A stretch of DNA of 64,000 nt from Psychrobacter pacificensis (GCF_900101915.1 NZ_FNAL01000002.1:166351-230350); one strand, 5' to 3'. Numbered from the stretch's first letter, positions 36,154 through 46,308 are shown. Program-made: numbers and translations. Notes: a model not told the origin generated them from the sequence alone.

Positions 36154-38538
36154 ATGAAAAGCCGCCATCACGTTGCTCTATCTCTTCTTACCCTTTGTAT
36201 CAGCCAGCAGTTATACGCCCAAACCAATGCCAATTCAGTACAAAGCGCATCAGGTGTGCAGGCCACCGCTGCGGCGACCTCGAATGCATCATCAAGCGAT
36301 GTACCTAGTGTGACTTTAGATGCTATTACAGTTAGTGCCAATGCCAAAACAGGCACAGCGCTGGCACAGAAAATCAGCGAAATGCCTGCTGTCACGCAAG
36401 TGATTCGTGAGGCGGACATTCAGGCGCAGGCGACAGGTAATCGCACGGTTGGGGACATCTTAGCCCAGCTCGTGCCCAGCCTTGGCGTGAGCAGCGGCTC
36501 GGTCAGTAACTACGGTACGACCATGCACGGGCGTCCTGTACAGTATTTGCTAAATGGCGTGCCATTAACAGGCTCGCGCAGTCTGTCACGCGAGCTAAAC
36601 AGCATCGACCCTGAGCAAATTGAGCGCGTCGAAGTGCTCTCAGGAGCGACCAGCATCTATGGCGCGGGGGCAGCAGGCGGTCTGATTAATATCGTGACCA
36701 AATCAACGGCAGGCTATGGCTTTACAGGGCAGACACGCCTTGGTATCAACAGCAGCCGCGAGTTTAAATCGGACTCGCTTGGCTATCACGTAGGGCATAG
36801 CTTTGGTTATGGTGGCGAGCGCGTGTATGGTAATGTCGATATAGATTATGAAGCCACAGGTGGCAAGTTCGACAGTCATGGCGACCGCATCAGCCCTGAC
36901 GCCAACCAAACCGACAACCAAGACACCGATACTGTCAGCGTCAACGCCAACCTTGGCTTTGATATTAGCGATACCAAAACCATGAATCTTGCGGCGACCT
37001 ATTATGACAGCGAGCAAGATACCGACTACGGTGTCGACTATGGTGATAACTTGTCTGTACTGCTAAAAGGAACCACACCGTCACTACGTGCTATTGATGG
37101 CGCCGATATCGAAAACCAGCCCTACAATACCAAAAGCTCGGTCAACCTAAACTATAATGACAGTGACTTTTTGGGTTCTAACCTAAGTCTGACAGGCTAT
37201 TATCGTGACGAAAAAGCACGCTTTTATCCGTCAGGAAAATCATTTACTAGTCAAGCCAAAGACGTTTGGGTAAATAATGGTTTAACCGATGCAGACACCT
37301 TAGGAAAGCTATTGGGTGCATCGGTCGTAGTTACGCAGTCTGAAGCGGATATTGAGGTGATGGGACTGCGCGCCGCTATGCAGACTGAAACCGATGTCAT
37401 GGGTAAAAACACTTTGTTCAGCTATGGCGCGGATTTTGAACGTGAAGAGAGTGAGCAGACCTATTATGGCCAAGACCTGATTACCTTCCTTGCAAGTAAT
37501 GGCTTGACTTCAACAAGTAATGGTCTGAGCTATAACGGCGGACCAAAAACCACTATCGATAAATGGGGCGCGTTCGTCAATGCCGATGTGGATATGACCG
37601 ACAAATGGCACACCAGCGCTGGCGTGCGCTATCAAAACATCAAATCGGATACCGACCGTTTTGTGCCCATTTATGAGCAACTATTGGCGGATTATTTTGC
37701 GACCAATGGCATCAGTGATATTGCTGACGCTTACGGTATTGATTACGAAGCAGGCGCGGTTGAGGCGGGTAGCAGTAAGCACGACAAAGTGCTGTTTAAC
37801 CTTGGTACCAGCTATCAGTTGACCGATGACGACCAAGTCTTTGCTAACTTCTCGCAAGGCTTTACCACGGCTGACGTGCAGCGCGCCTTACGTGACGTGC
37901 GTGCTGGATTTGTGGTCAACTCAGACAATATTCAGCCCATTTCTATTAATAACTATGAGCTGGGCTGGACAGGTAAGCGCGGTGATACCAGCGCAAAGGT
38001 TAGCGGTTTTTATAACGACTCAGACAAAACCGTGCGCTTTACCAACGACTATACCGTCGAAGTCGTCGATACGGACGAACGTATTTACGGCGCTGAAGCC
38101 TCGCTCACGCATGATTTGAACAAAGACTGGCAGTTTGGCGGCAGCCTTGCCTATACCCGCGGGCAATACAAAAAAGACGGCGACTGGCTAGAGCTGGATG
38201 CAGTACGCCTGACGCCACTCAAAGGCACGGCATACGCGCAGTATAACTTTAGCGAAGGCAGTAACATTCGCTTGCAAGCGCTGGCAGTCGGCGGTAGCGA
38301 CAAGGCTTATAAGGACCAACAGAACGACCCAGACGCGAGTGCGCAGCCATTAACAGGCTATGCGACCTTTGATGTACTTGGGCAAGTCAAATTACCTGTC
38401 GGACGTATGGGCTACGGCGTGTATAACATCTTAAACAAAGACTATCAGACCGTGTATCATCAAACGACCTTTGGCGATTTAAACCGTTTGCCTGCGACAG
38501 GCACGACGTATGGTTTGAGCTATACCGTGGATTACTAA
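36154..38538 (+). CDS. TonB-dependent siderophore receptor
   Basis: A 794-residue outer-membrane receptor. A Sec signal peptide ends near residue 22 (LYAQT). The plug domain spans about 75-195, with VGDILAQLVPSL, MHGRPVQYLLNGVPL and ERVEVLSGATSIYGAGAAGG. The 22-strand barrel follows and ends GLSYTVDY with the usual C-terminal aromatic residue. It takes up a ferric siderophore with TonB energy and hands it to the FhuD-like protein. It resembles ferrioxamine/pyoverdine-type receptors of the FpvA/FhuE group, but I cannot name the ligand. Confidence 0.9.
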   Translation: MKSRHHVALSLLTLCISQQLYAQTNANSVQSASGVQATAAATSNASSSDVPSVTLDAITVSANAKTGTALAQKISEMPAVTQVIREADIQAQATGNRTVGDILAQLVPSLGVSSGSVSNYGTTMHGRPVQYLLNGVPLTGSRSLSRELNSIDPEQIERVEVLSGATSIYGAGAAGGLINIVTKSTAGYGFTGQTRLGINSSREFKSDSLGYHVGHSFGYGGERVYGNVDIDYEATGGKFDSHGDRISPDANQTDNQDTDTVSVNANLGFDISDTKTMNLAATYYDSEQDTDYGVDYGDNLSVLLKGTTPSLRAIDGADIENQPYNTKSSVNLNYNDSDFLGSNLSLTGYYRDEKARFYPSGKSFTSQAKDVWVNNGLTDADTLGKLLGASVVVTQSEADIEVMGLRAAMQTETDVMGKNTLFSYGADFEREESEQTYYGQDLITFLASNGLTSTSNGLSYNGGPKTTIDKWGAFVNADVDMTDKWHTSAGVRYQNIKSDTDRFVPIYEQLLADYFATNGISDIADAYGIDYEAGAVEAGSSKHDKVLFNLGTSYQLTDDDQVFANFSQGFTTADVQRALRDVRAGFVVNSDNIQPISINNYELGWTGKRGDTSAKVSGFYNDSDKTVRFTNDYTVEVVDTDERIYGAEASLTHDLNKDWQFGGSLAYTRGQYKKDGDWLELDAVRLTPLKGTAYAQYNFSEGSNIRLQALAVGGSDKAYKDQQNDPDASAQPLTGYATFDVLGQVKLPVGRMGYGVYNILNKDYQTVYHQTTFGDLNRLPATGTTYGLSYTVDY

Positions 38539-38553
38539 AAAGCGTCACGCATT

Positions 38554-38597
38554 AAAAAACCCTTCATGCTATGAAAAATTAGCGTGAAGGGTTTTTT
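38554..38597 (+). terminator. Rho-independent terminator
   Basis: A 17-bp stem, AAAAAACCCTTCATGCT / AGCGTGAAGGGTTTTTT, with one T-G wobble and a 10-nt loop, ends in six T. It lies just after the receptor gene. Confidence 0.88.
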
Positions 38598-38733
38598 AAT
38601 GTTCATAACTCTCTAAATCATTCATCTGCTCCAAGAGTATTTGCTAGTGTTTCCAACTTCACGCTTTATCAGGTGTAAAATTCTTCTTTAGTATTTTATG
38701 ATTGACTTATAGCGTATCAATGCTAATCTAAGC

Positions 38734-38895
38734 ACTCTTTGGGGAGTAGCCTGCTTTCGTAATGCGAAAGCGTTCGTATCAACACACTTGGCCACATGCC
38801 ATGGTGCGAACACCTCTCGGTTGGCGAGACCATCGATATATCTACACTGCAGGTCGGGGGTGTGGCTATGTCGTGGACTCTATACTCGACCAGAG
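38734..38895 (+). ncRNA. Manganese riboswitch (yybP-ykoY type) upstream of mntP
   Basis: The leader starts with CTCTTTGGGGAGTAGCC, the block I associate with the alx/mntP riboswitches of Gammaproteobacteria. A short hairpin (CTTTCG ... CGAAAG) follows, then complementary strands around TGGTGCGAACACC. The mntP ATG is at 38904, so the whole leader is untranslated, and a longer open frame through it (from 38796) is not real. The class senses Mn2+ and turns on Mn2+ export. The 3' boundary is estimated. Confidence 0.8.
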
Positions 38896-38903
38896 AAAAT
38901 CAT

Positions 38904-39476
38904 ATGAATCCTATCGCACTTCTACTACTTGCTTTTTCTATGTCTACGGATGCATTTTCTGTGGCAATCAGTAAAGGAGCAATTCTTAAAAACCCTCGTT
39001 TTACCGAAGCCTTCAGAATGGGTGTTATTTTTGGCACCATTGAAGCGATCACGCCGATTATTGGTTGGTTAATTGGTCACTCTGCCACATCCTTTATAGA
39101 TGCGTCTTTTATTGAAGCATGGGATCATTGGGTCGCGTTTGTCATACTTTTTACGCTCGGTCTGCACATGCTGTATGAGGGACTGAAGCCAAGTGATGAA
39201 ACGGCAGTAGTGCTATCGAGACATTCTGTTTTTAAACTTGCTTTGACTGCATTTGGTACCAGCATCGATGCCATGGCTGTCGGTGTGAGCCTAGCATTTG
39301 TCAAGGTCAATATTTTGCTGGCGGCAGGTATGATTGGTCTAGCGACTACGATAATGGTCACGCTAGGGGTGATGTTAGGAAAGGTGTTGGGCTCCATAAT
39401 CGGTCACAGAGCTGAAGTATTTGGTGGTGTGATGCTAATTGCCATCGGTACATGGATTTTATTTAGTCATCTTTAG
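38904..39476 (+). CDS. mntP: Manganese efflux pump MntP
   Basis: A 190-residue inner-membrane protein with six hydrophobic segments. Two repeated halves each carry the Asp-containing motif, AFSMSTDAFSVAISKGA near residue 10 and AFGTSIDAMAVGVSLAF near 110. MntP exports Mn2+ from the cytoplasm. ATG 38904 (MNPIALLLL) opens directly on the first membrane segment; the extra frame upstream lies inside the riboswitch. It is followed by a terminator. Confidence 0.92.
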   Translation: MNPIALLLLAFSMSTDAFSVAISKGAILKNPRFTEAFRMGVIFGTIEAITPIIGWLIGHSATSFIDASFIEAWDHWVAFVILFTLGLHMLYEGLKPSDETAVVLSRHSVFKLALTAFGTSIDAMAVGVSLAFVKVNILLAAGMIGLATTIMVTLGVMLGKVLGSIIGHRAEVFGGVMLIAIGTWILFSHL

Positions 39477-39507
39477 TCACTCGATAGATATGAGCTACTT
39501 GATAAAT

Positions 39508-39540
39508 AAAAGCCTAGCTATTGATATAGCTGGGCTTTTT
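39508..39540 (+). terminator. Rho-independent terminator of mntP
   Basis: A stem of about 13 bp, AAAGCCTAGCTAT / ATAGCTGGGCTTT (one mismatch), with a 4-nt loop and a T-run, 30 bp after the mntP stop. Confidence 0.85.
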
Positions 39541-39551
39541 CATGCCTATGA

Positions 39552-39779
39552 TCAGCACATAACACCATAACTCTTGCTAAATGACCGGAACATCTCAGTA
39601 CTACAAAAATTGTTAATCATCAATAGGATAACCATGATGAAGATAAAAATGCCAATGCCCCACATAGGCAAAGTGAGCATCCAATTCGTCAAATTTTGAT
39701 TACCACAATGGCTACAGCTCCAATCAGAACGTTTGAGGCTAGTATCACATTTCGGACATCTTTTATGATTAATAAACAA
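39552..39779 (-). CDS. Small zinc-ribbon membrane protein
   Basis: A 75-residue protein of unknown function. Residues 8-26 hold two CxxC pairs (CPKC and CSHC) typical of a zinc ribbon, and residues 38-60 form one membrane segment. It starts at TTG, but a strong AGGGAGG site five bases upstream supports this. Similar small zinc-ribbon/membrane proteins are common in Moraxellaceae; the role is unknown. Confidence 0.6.
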   Translation of the reverse strand: MFINHKRCPKCDTSLKRSDWSCSHCGNQNLTNWMLTLPMWGIGIFIFIMVILLMINNFCSTEMFRSFSKSYGVMC

Positions 39780-40035
39780 TTTAGCCTCCCTTACAAATAT
39801 ATGCTTTTATAAGAGTATATATCTGCTATATCAATTGGGCAATTGTTTATCAAGACAATTATATATTGTCAGCGATTGGATGCGAATCAGGATGGAATGC
39901 ATAATGATGAACATCTCTAAAAAAATACATGGTTAAAATGATTTTGTTACATATTGTTAAATAGCAGTCGATGCTATGTATAATGCAGCCCTAATACAGT
40001 TTTCGTTCATATGCCCTTAAGAAGAATATTTTATC

Positions 40036-41718
40036 ATGTCAAATAAGCGTCCCTTATATATTCCCGTTGCTGGCCCCGCTCTTTTAGAGACCCCTTTACT
40101 CAATAAAGGCAGTGCCTTCTCAGCAGAAGAGCGCAATAGCTTTAATTTAACTGGGTTATTACCGCATAATATTGAGACGATTGAAGAGCAATCATTGCGT
40201 GCTTATCATCAGCTGCGCTCATTCACGAGTGATATGGACAAGCATATCTATTTGCGTAATATTCAAGACACCAATGAAACCTTGTTTTATCGTTTGGTTG
40301 AGCAGCACATTGAAGAAATCATGCCGCTCATATATACCCCGACAGTTGGTCAAGCGTGTGAAAAATTCTCGCAAATCTATCGCCGTAAACGGGGGCTATT
40401 TGTCTCATATGCTGAGCGCCATCAAATCGATGATATATTGCAAAATGCCACCAAACAAAACGTCAAAGTGATCGTTGTCACTGACGGCGAACGTATATTG
40501 GGCCTTGGAGACCAAGGGATTGGCGGTATGGGCATTCCAATCGGTAAGTTGTCTTTATACACGGCATGCGGTGGTATTAGCCCAGCGTATTGCTTACCAA
40601 TCTTGTTAGATGTCGGCACCAATAATCAACAGCTCCTTGACGATCCTATGTATATGGGCTGGAGAAACCCACGTATCTCTGGCGATGAGTATAATGAGTT
40701 TGTGGATTTATTCATTCAAGCCGTTAAACGCCGTTGGCCAGAAGCGTTATTGCAGTTTGAAGATTTTGCACAGGAAAATGCCACCCCATTATTGAATAAA
40801 TATCGTGACCAGCTATGCTGTTTCAATGATGATATCCAAGGGACAGCTGCGGTATCGGTCGGTACCTTGATTGCTGCTTGCTTGAATAAAGGTCAAAAAT
40901 TAAGCGAGCAAAAAATCGCGTTTTTGGGCGCAGGCTCGGCAGGTTGTGGTATCGCCGAACATATTGTTCGCCAAATGCAGCGTGAAGGGTTGACTGAAGC
41001 GCAAGCACGTAGCCAAGTATTTATGGTGGATCGTTATGGTCTGTTGACCGACAGCATGACCGAGCTACAAAAATTCCAAGTACCATTGGTACAAAAAGAA
41101 TCAGACATTGCGCATTGGGACAAGAGCAACAAGCTCGGTTTGGCACAAGTCGTTCAGCAAGGCGGTGTGACGGTATTGTTCGGTGTCAGTGGCCAAAAAG
41201 GTCTGTTTACCCAAGAGGTCATCGAAGCGTTATGCGCCAATACGGAACATCCAATTGTATTACCGCTGTCAAACCCAACAACTCGTGTTGAGGCAACACC
41301 GCAAGAAGTGATGAACTGGAGTCGTGGCAAAGCCATCATTGCAACAGGCAGTCCTTTTCCTCCCACGACCTTCAATGGCCAGACCTTTGAGGTGTCTCAG
41401 TGTAATAACAGCTATATATTCCCAGGCATCGGTCTTGGCGTTTTGGCGGCTCAGGCGACAAGTATCAGTGATAATATGCTAATGGCGGCAAGCCAAGCCC
41501 TTGCAGATATCTCTATGGAGTACCAAAAAGCACCGGGTGCTATACTACCGCCAATCAAAGTGATCAGAGAGATTAGTGAAAAAATAGCCTATGCCGTAGC
41601 AGTGCAAGCGGTTGAAGATAAGCTGGCACTACCTGATACCGCGGAAAACTTACAACGCAGAATAGAGGCAAACTTTTGGTTACCTGAATACCGTCACTAT
41701 CGCCGTACTTCTTTTTAA
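40036..41718 (+). CDS. maeA: NAD-dependent malic enzyme (MaeA)
   Basis: A 560-residue oxidoreductase. It has the MaeA signatures [18 protein letters not shown] near 100, [19 protein letters not shown] near 150 (substrate/metal site), [11 protein letters not shown] near 265 and the NAD-binding [13 protein letters not shown] near 300. It converts malate and NAD+ to pyruvate, CO2 and NADH. Length matches E. coli MaeA (565). Its terminator is the first copy of a 103-bp sequence that recurs at 46863. Confidence 0.94.
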   Translation: MSNKRPLYIPVAGPALLETPLLNKGSAFSAEERNSFNLTGLLPHNIETIEEQSLRAYHQLRSFTSDMDKHIYLRNIQDTNETLFYRLVEQHIEEIMPLIYTPTVGQACEKFSQIYRRKRGLFVSYAERHQIDDILQNATKQNVKVIVVTDGERILGLGDQGIGGMGIPIGKLSLYTACGGISPAYCLPILLDVGTNNQQLLDDPMYMGWRNPRISGDEYNEFVDLFIQAVKRRWPEALLQFEDFAQENATPLLNKYRDQLCCFNDDIQGTAAVSVGTLIAACLNKGQKLSEQKIAFLGAGSAGCGIAEHIVRQMQREGLTEAQARSQVFMVDRYGLLTDSMTELQKFQVPLVQKESDIAHWDKSNKLGLAQVVQQGGVTVLFGVSGQKGLFTQEVIEALCANTEHPIVLPLSNPTTRVEATPQEVMNWSRGKAIIATGSPFPPTTFNGQTFEVSQCNNSYIFPGIGLGVLAAQATSISDNMLMAASQALADISMEYQKAPGAILPPIKVIREISEKIAYAVAVQAVEDKLALPDTAENLQRRIEANFWLPEYRHYRRTSF

Positions 41719-41723
41719 TATAG

Positions 41724-41826
41724 AAAAGATATAAAAAAATCCTAATACCACGATGAAAAGTGGTATTAGGATTTTTTGTTTGAGCAAACAGATAAGGCTT
41801 ATACTCGCAGAGATGCAAGAAAATTG
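41724..41826 (+). repeat. 103-bp direct repeat, copy 1 (malic enzyme terminator region)
   Basis: This block contains the malic enzyme terminator hairpin. It recurs at 46863-46965 in the same orientation, base for base, apart from the 8-nt hairpin loop, which is GATGAAAA here and TTTTCATC (its reverse complement) in the second copy. The two copies bound a 5-kb island. Confidence 0.95.
41734..41777 (+). terminator. Rho-independent terminator of the malic enzyme gene
   Basis: An 18-bp perfect stem, AAAAAATCCTAATACCAC / GTGGTATTAGGATTTTTT, with an 8-nt loop, 16 bp after the stop codon. Confidence 0.92.
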
Positions 41827-41897
41827 GAAGGATATCGATAGTATAATGGCAGCTTAGTTCTACTTATTTGGTGTTTTAAATTTGGGGGGTATTTCCG

Positions 41898-42514
41898 TTT
41901 GAACTGTAGTAAAACAGGCATTCATCATGCCCTAAAGCGGCTTGGTATCAGTCAAAAAAAAGACTTTAGAACATCCAAAAGCCTGTCCGATCAAAAGAGC
42001 GATATACCACAGTAAGCTTTATAGCTTTAGGCAGCAAGGCTACCCCATCGTTTATATATACGCGCGCGGCTTTGAGAGTCAGACCATTCGCTCTCATGGT
42101 TATGCACCGATTGGTAAGCCTTGTATCGATAGCTACAACTGGTAAGGTAAAAAGCGAACCAACGTTATCGGTGCTCTGTATGAAAAGATGCTGTTTGCCC
42201 TAGATTACTTTGAGACAAACATCAACAGCATCGTCTTCTATCACTGGTGCAAACACAAGCTAATCCCAAGTCTTAAAACCAAATGCTTGATTGTGATGGA
42301 TAATGCCAGATTTCATAAGAGTAAGCGTATTCAAAAGCTACTGAATAGGCATGGTCATCGTATTCTATGGCTGCCACCATACAGCCCTGATCTGAATTCC
42401 ATTGAAAAGAAATGGGCACAAGTAAAGTTTCTACGCCAAGGCTGGATGGAAAACGACTTATCCAAATTGTTTTATGATGTTTGTCCTAACCATAACAATT
42501 TTATTTTGAACTGA
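41898..42514 (+). pseudogene. IS630-family transposase pseudogene
   Basis: The sequence reads in pieces as an IS630 transposase: KTGIHHALKRLGIS, then after a frameshift in an A-run near 41955 THE HPKACP-type stretch and HGYAPIGKPC. An in-frame stop at about 42143 is followed by VIGALYEKMLFALDYFETNI, LIVMDNARFHKS and WLPPYSPDLNSIEKKW. The N-terminal third and the expected YIDESGF (here YIYARGF, first catalytic Asp lost) are defective. It is inside the 5-kb island. Confidence 0.85.
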
Positions 42515-42551
42515 CTATATAAATAATTATAAAAACTCGAAGTATGATTTC

Positions 42552-42586
42552 AAAGCTTGGTTACCTAGAGTAGCCAAGCTTTTTTA
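42552..42586 (+). terminator. Orphan terminator hairpin
   Basis: AAGCTTGG / CCAAGCTT with an inner TAC / GTA pairing and a short loop, then a run of T. It has no intact gene upstream; it follows the IS630 remnant. Confidence 0.6.
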
Positions 42587-42812
42587 GTATTTAATAACGA
42601 GTACAAAAACAGTCATGCTTTTAAAGACTTAATAAGTACGACCAAGATTTATTGCACCGGTAAGTGCGCCGTCTATTTTTGTAACACTGCTGCAATTTAA
42701 AACGTTATTGTTAAATCTATGTTTTGTTTTGTGTGATTAGTCCGCTATTACTTGAGCCTTTTACCGTTTTTGCTATGGTAATAGCTCAACAGCAATCATA
42801 TAGGAAAGACTT

Positions 42813-43427
42813 ATGAGTAAAAACAATAATAAAGAGCGGATTATCGATAATTCAGAAGATCTGAAAGATAAAATCACTGAGTCTATGGATGCCTTTAAAC
42901 TGCGGGCAGATCTGTTAGTGGCGAATTTAAAAGAGGGCGGCAATGATGGTTATGATCACTCAATCTCTAGCGCCGGCGAGAAAGGTCTAAAGTCAGGCAA
43001 AGTATCCGAGCTTACCGTTATCGCACCGCTAAAAGACGGCGGCGCTGCCCGTCTCAAAGAGATTCTAAAAATAGCAGGGGGCAATCTAAAAGGCGCGACA
43101 AGGGTAGGCACTTTGCACGATTTGCGCTTCGTCTTTTTAGATAATGATACAAGAGTGCTTTTTTGCACCGCTTATGACGGTGACTGGGATCCTTATATTG
43201 ATGATTTCGCCACCAAAATTCCTGAACTCATGGATATTTTATTCGGCAATGTCGAAGGCTGGCCGGGTATCAAAGACCCAAGTGTTAAGCAGTTTATTCT
43301 TGATCATCAGATTACCGCTGCAGGCTGGTACGTAGGCGTCCCGCATCTGACGGTACAAGATATTCGCCGTCATGAGCGTATTGTTAAAGGCATCAATAAA
43401 GCTTTAGATGAAGCGCAAACAAACTAA
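42813..43427 (+). CDS. DyP-associated alpha/beta-barrel-like protein
   Basis: A 204-residue soluble protein, first gene of a three-gene peroxidase group. AGGAAAG upstream supports the ATG. Residues 65-130 (SELTVIAPLKDGGAARLKEIL ... LHDLRFVFLDND) and 135-180 (AYDGDWDPYIDDFATKIPE, FGNVEGWPG) resemble proteins that I recall near or fused to DyP and lipoxygenase-type enzymes; the fold looks like a dimeric alpha/beta barrel. No heme-ligand motif is obvious. It lies 90 bp before the DyP gene and is probably co-expressed with it. The function is unknown. Confidence 0.7.
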   Translation: MSKNNNKERIIDNSEDLKDKITESMDAFKLRADLLVANLKEGGNDGYDHSISSAGEKGLKSGKVSELTVIAPLKDGGAARLKEILKIAGGNLKGATRVGTLHDLRFVFLDNDTRVLFCTAYDGDWDPYIDDFATKIPELMDILFGNVEGWPGIKDPSVKQFILDHQITAAGWYVGVPHLTVQDIRRHERIVKGINKALDEAQTN

Positions 43428-43517
43428 TTTTTTAGACATTGTATTTTTAAGCGCATAAATTTCAGGGCTTTGATACGATCATATTTTAATAACGATAAAA
43501 AATGAATAGGGCGATGT

Positions 43518-45080
43518 ATGAGTAATGATGATAACAAACCTTTAACGGGATTGACCGATAAGTTGCAAGACTTAAAAGATGAGTTTGGCAATCGCATCGA
43601 AAACAGTGATTTTGAGACGTGGCTTAAAGGTGTGAAAGAGGAAGTCGGTGACGGTATTGAGATGATGGCTCGTAGGGCGCGCGGGGTCTTTAACCCCAAT
43701 CTCGTCACCATGCAGCTAAAAGATATTCAATCCATCGTCCTACGTGAGCGTCCCACCCCATATTTTGGCACGGTAGTAGCACTAAAAATCAATAATGCTG
43801 ACGTTGGCAAACAAATGCTAGCACAGGTGTTGCCTGATGTAACCGGTAGTGAAGACTGGCACAAAGACATGCAAGCCACGCTGTCTATCGTCATGACTTA
43901 CGAGGGTCTACAAGCATTAGGTGTACCGCAGTCATCACTTGATAGCTTTCCTGAGTCTTTTAAAGCAGGTATGGCAGCGCGTGCTGAGCAGTTACGCGAT
44001 TTTGATGTTAATGCCCCTGAGAATTGGATGGCACCTTTTGGGGATAAGGGTGATATCCATGTGGGCGCGGCTATTATCGCTGATACCAAAGATAAATGGC
44101 AGGCCAAACTTGATGAGCTTCGAGATCATCTTACCGATCATATCGATGTGGACAATCCTGCTAATGGTGATGTAGAAATCCTAATCGAGCAGGACTTTGG
44201 TTCAAATGACAACGTCAAAAACGTCTTTGGTTATCGTGATGGTATCAGTAATCCTGAGATTCAAGGCAGTGGTATTCAGACGCCTTCGAACCATGACGGC
44301 GATCCTATTGCCGCAGGGGAGTTTGTGCTCGGTTACGAAGGGGAGGCAGGACTAGTTGCACCTATGCCGCAGCCTGAAGTCTTAGGCAAGAACGGCTCGT
44401 TTATGGTGTTACGTGCTTATCATAGCCATGTTGCTACTTTTAATAAATACCGCAAAGATAATACCGACAGCGAAGAAGAGGCGGAGCTGCTGGGTGCAAA
44501 AATGTGGGGACGCTGGCGTTCAGGCGCGCCGCTCGTTTTGTCTCCCGATCATGATGATAAAGCGCTTGGCGATGATCCTAGCCGCAATAACGACTTTGGT
44601 TATAAAGACGATCCTTACGGTAAAAAGTGTCCGTTTGGCGCGCATATCAGGCGTATGAACCCACGCGATAGCGAAGATTTTATTTTATCTGATGTGCGTA
44701 TTCACCGTATCGTTAGACGTAGCGTGGGCTTTGGTGAAGTTGTGCCATCCGATGTAATAGAGGACGATGGCAAAGATCGCGGTCTGTTTTTTATTGGTAT
44801 TAATGCTCATGCCATGGAGACGGTTGAGTTCTTGCAATCACAGTGGATCAACGATGGCAACTTTATGAGCTTAGGCGAAGAAAAAGATCCTATGGTTGGT
44901 TTGCACTCTGGTGATAAAGGAGGAAGTGATAAAGACAGCGATGCAGATACCTTTACTGTTCCGGCTGATCCAATTCGCAAACGCTACCATGGTATTGAAA
45001 CCTTTAATACCTTGCACGGCGGCGAGTACTTTTTTATTCCGAGTTTATCGGCGCTAAAATGGATTAGCGAGCTGTCTTAA
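43518..45080 (+). CDS. DyP-type heme peroxidase
   Basis: A 520-residue dye-decolourising peroxidase. The distal GXXDG motif is GYRDGISNP near residue 238, with the catalytic Asp. The proximal heme His is likely in GAHIRRMNPR near 375. The end is the usual hydrophobic block (HGGEYFFIPSLSALKWI). Residues 1-70 form a charged extension, and the total is longer than A- or B-type enzymes, which suits the larger C/D-type class. No signal peptide, so cytoplasmic. Substrates are oxidised by hydrogen peroxide. It lies between the alpha/beta-barrel-like gene and the catalase-clan gene. Confidence 0.88.
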   Translation: MSNDDNKPLTGLTDKLQDLKDEFGNRIENSDFETWLKGVKEEVGDGIEMMARRARGVFNPNLVTMQLKDIQSIVLRERPTPYFGTVVALKINNADVGKQMLAQVLPDVTGSEDWHKDMQATLSIVMTYEGLQALGVPQSSLDSFPESFKAGMAARAEQLRDFDVNAPENWMAPFGDKGDIHVGAAIIADTKDKWQAKLDELRDHLTDHIDVDNPANGDVEILIEQDFGSNDNVKNVFGYRDGISNPEIQGSGIQTPSNHDGDPIAAGEFVLGYEGEAGLVAPMPQPEVLGKNGSFMVLRAYHSHVATFNKYRKDNTDSEEEAELLGAKMWGRWRSGAPLVLSPDHDDKALGDDPSRNNDFGYKDDPYGKKCPFGAHIRRMNPRDSEDFILSDVRIHRIVRRSVGFGEVVPSDVIEDDGKDRGLFFIGINAHAMETVEFLQSQWINDGNFMSLGEEKDPMVGLHSGDKGGSDKDSDADTFTVPADPIRKRYHGIETFNTLHGGEYFFIPSLSALKWISELS

Positions 45081-45146
45081 CTCTCAGTACCATTTATAAT
45101 AGTCACCACTTAACAATAATAATCATGAATAAAATTAGGAAATATA

Positions 45147-46295
45147 ATGCTAAAAAAATTATTTAAACCCAAATACGTCCCCTACGATCCAAAATATATC
45201 GAATTAAATGCTGAGGACGAAAAAAACATTCGTACTATTACCGACGATATCAAAAGCTATATTGCGCGTAGTGATAAAGCTAGCAATATCGATTATCACA
45301 CGCGTGATGCGCATGCCAAGGGGTACTGCGCACTAAAAGCTAAGTTTGAGATATTAGATGATATTCCCAAAGAGTACGCGCAAGGTTTGTATGCTAAAGC
45401 GGGCATTCATGATGCGGTGATTCGTTTGTCCAACGGTTCATCTCGAGTATTCGCTGATCGTAAGTTGGGCTTTGCTCAAGGTCTCGCGATTAAAGTCTTT
45501 GACGTACCGGGTAAGAAGCTCGCTCCCGGGGAGGAGGACAGTACGACCTTTGATTATAACTTTATCAATCATCCGGTGTTCTTTTGCAATAGAATTGAGG
45601 AGTATACCTATCTCTCAAGACTGTTTTTGGAATTACCTAAATACACGGAGAAGGGCGCGATCGGTAAAGCGCAGTTGGCGTTTAACTGGCTGACCAATTA
45701 CGGCTCAAGATTACCAACCAAAGAGTCGATTAAAACCTTTAAAGCTATCGGCGGCTTTACGAGGATTGAACCAAAAAATACCTTGTTATACGACTTTCAT
45801 TCGCAAGGTGTGGTGCGTCATGGTGATTATATGGCAAAGATACGGGCAACGCCAACAGCCGCTTCTGTCAAAAAAGTCACGCGCCGTGATGTCGATGTCG
45901 ACGCCCGCGAAGAGGCGCTGCGACCGCTTATCGTCGAGGAGATACGCGAACATGATTATCAGTTTGATATCCAGATTCAGCTATGCCGTAATCTCAAAAA
46001 GCAGCCGATTGAAGAGATTACGACGCAGTGGCAAGAGTCGGATACGCCCTTTGTCACCGTAGCGCGTTTAACCCTTCCTTGCCAAGACGTACCAGATGAC
46101 GGTAATTTTGAGATTATGGAGAATCTATCCTTTACCCCATTTCGCTGTCTTGAAGAGAACCGTCCTATCGGAAACTTACAACAGTCGCGTCTCAAGGCCT
46201 ATCAAGTCGCCTCCGAGACTCGCCATAAACTCAACGACGTCAAGCGCCGTGAGCCAAAGAGTTTAAAGGAGACGTTTGCTAAGTCTTTTTTTTAG
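45147..46295 (+). CDS. y4iL-like catalase-clan heme protein
   Basis: A 382-residue protein distantly related to catalase. The distal His region is RDAHAKGYCALKAKF (His56). The end is ENLSFTPFRCLEENRPIGNL followed by RLKAY, as in the y4iL-like branch. The catalase proximal heme Tyr motif is not visible. Such proteins sit next to lipoxygenase or peroxidase genes in other bacteria, and fatty-acid hydroperoxide processing has been proposed for relatives. It is the third gene of the module (66 bp after DyP); an IS1595-type element follows 13 bp after its stop. Confidence 0.82.
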   Translation: MLKKLFKPKYVPYDPKYIELNAEDEKNIRTITDDIKSYIARSDKASNIDYHTRDAHAKGYCALKAKFEILDDIPKEYAQGLYAKAGIHDAVIRLSNGSSRVFADRKLGFAQGLAIKVFDVPGKKLAPGEEDSTTFDYNFINHPVFFCNRIEEYTYLSRLFLELPKYTEKGAIGKAQLAFNWLTNYGSRLPTKESIKTFKAIGGFTRIEPKNTLLYDFHSQGVVRHGDYMAKIRATPTAASVKKVTRRDVDVDAREEALRPLIVEEIREHDYQFDIQIQLCRNLKKQPIEEITTQWQESDTPFVTVARLTLPCQDVPDDGNFEIMENLSFTPFRCLEENRPIGNLQQSRLKAYQVASETRHKLNDVKRREPKSLKETFAKSFF

Positions 46296-46308
46296 ACTAA
46301 TTGTTTTT

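Noticed and set aside
38762..38974. Open frames across the mntP leader
   Set aside because: They lie in the manganese riboswitch; MntP starts at 38904.
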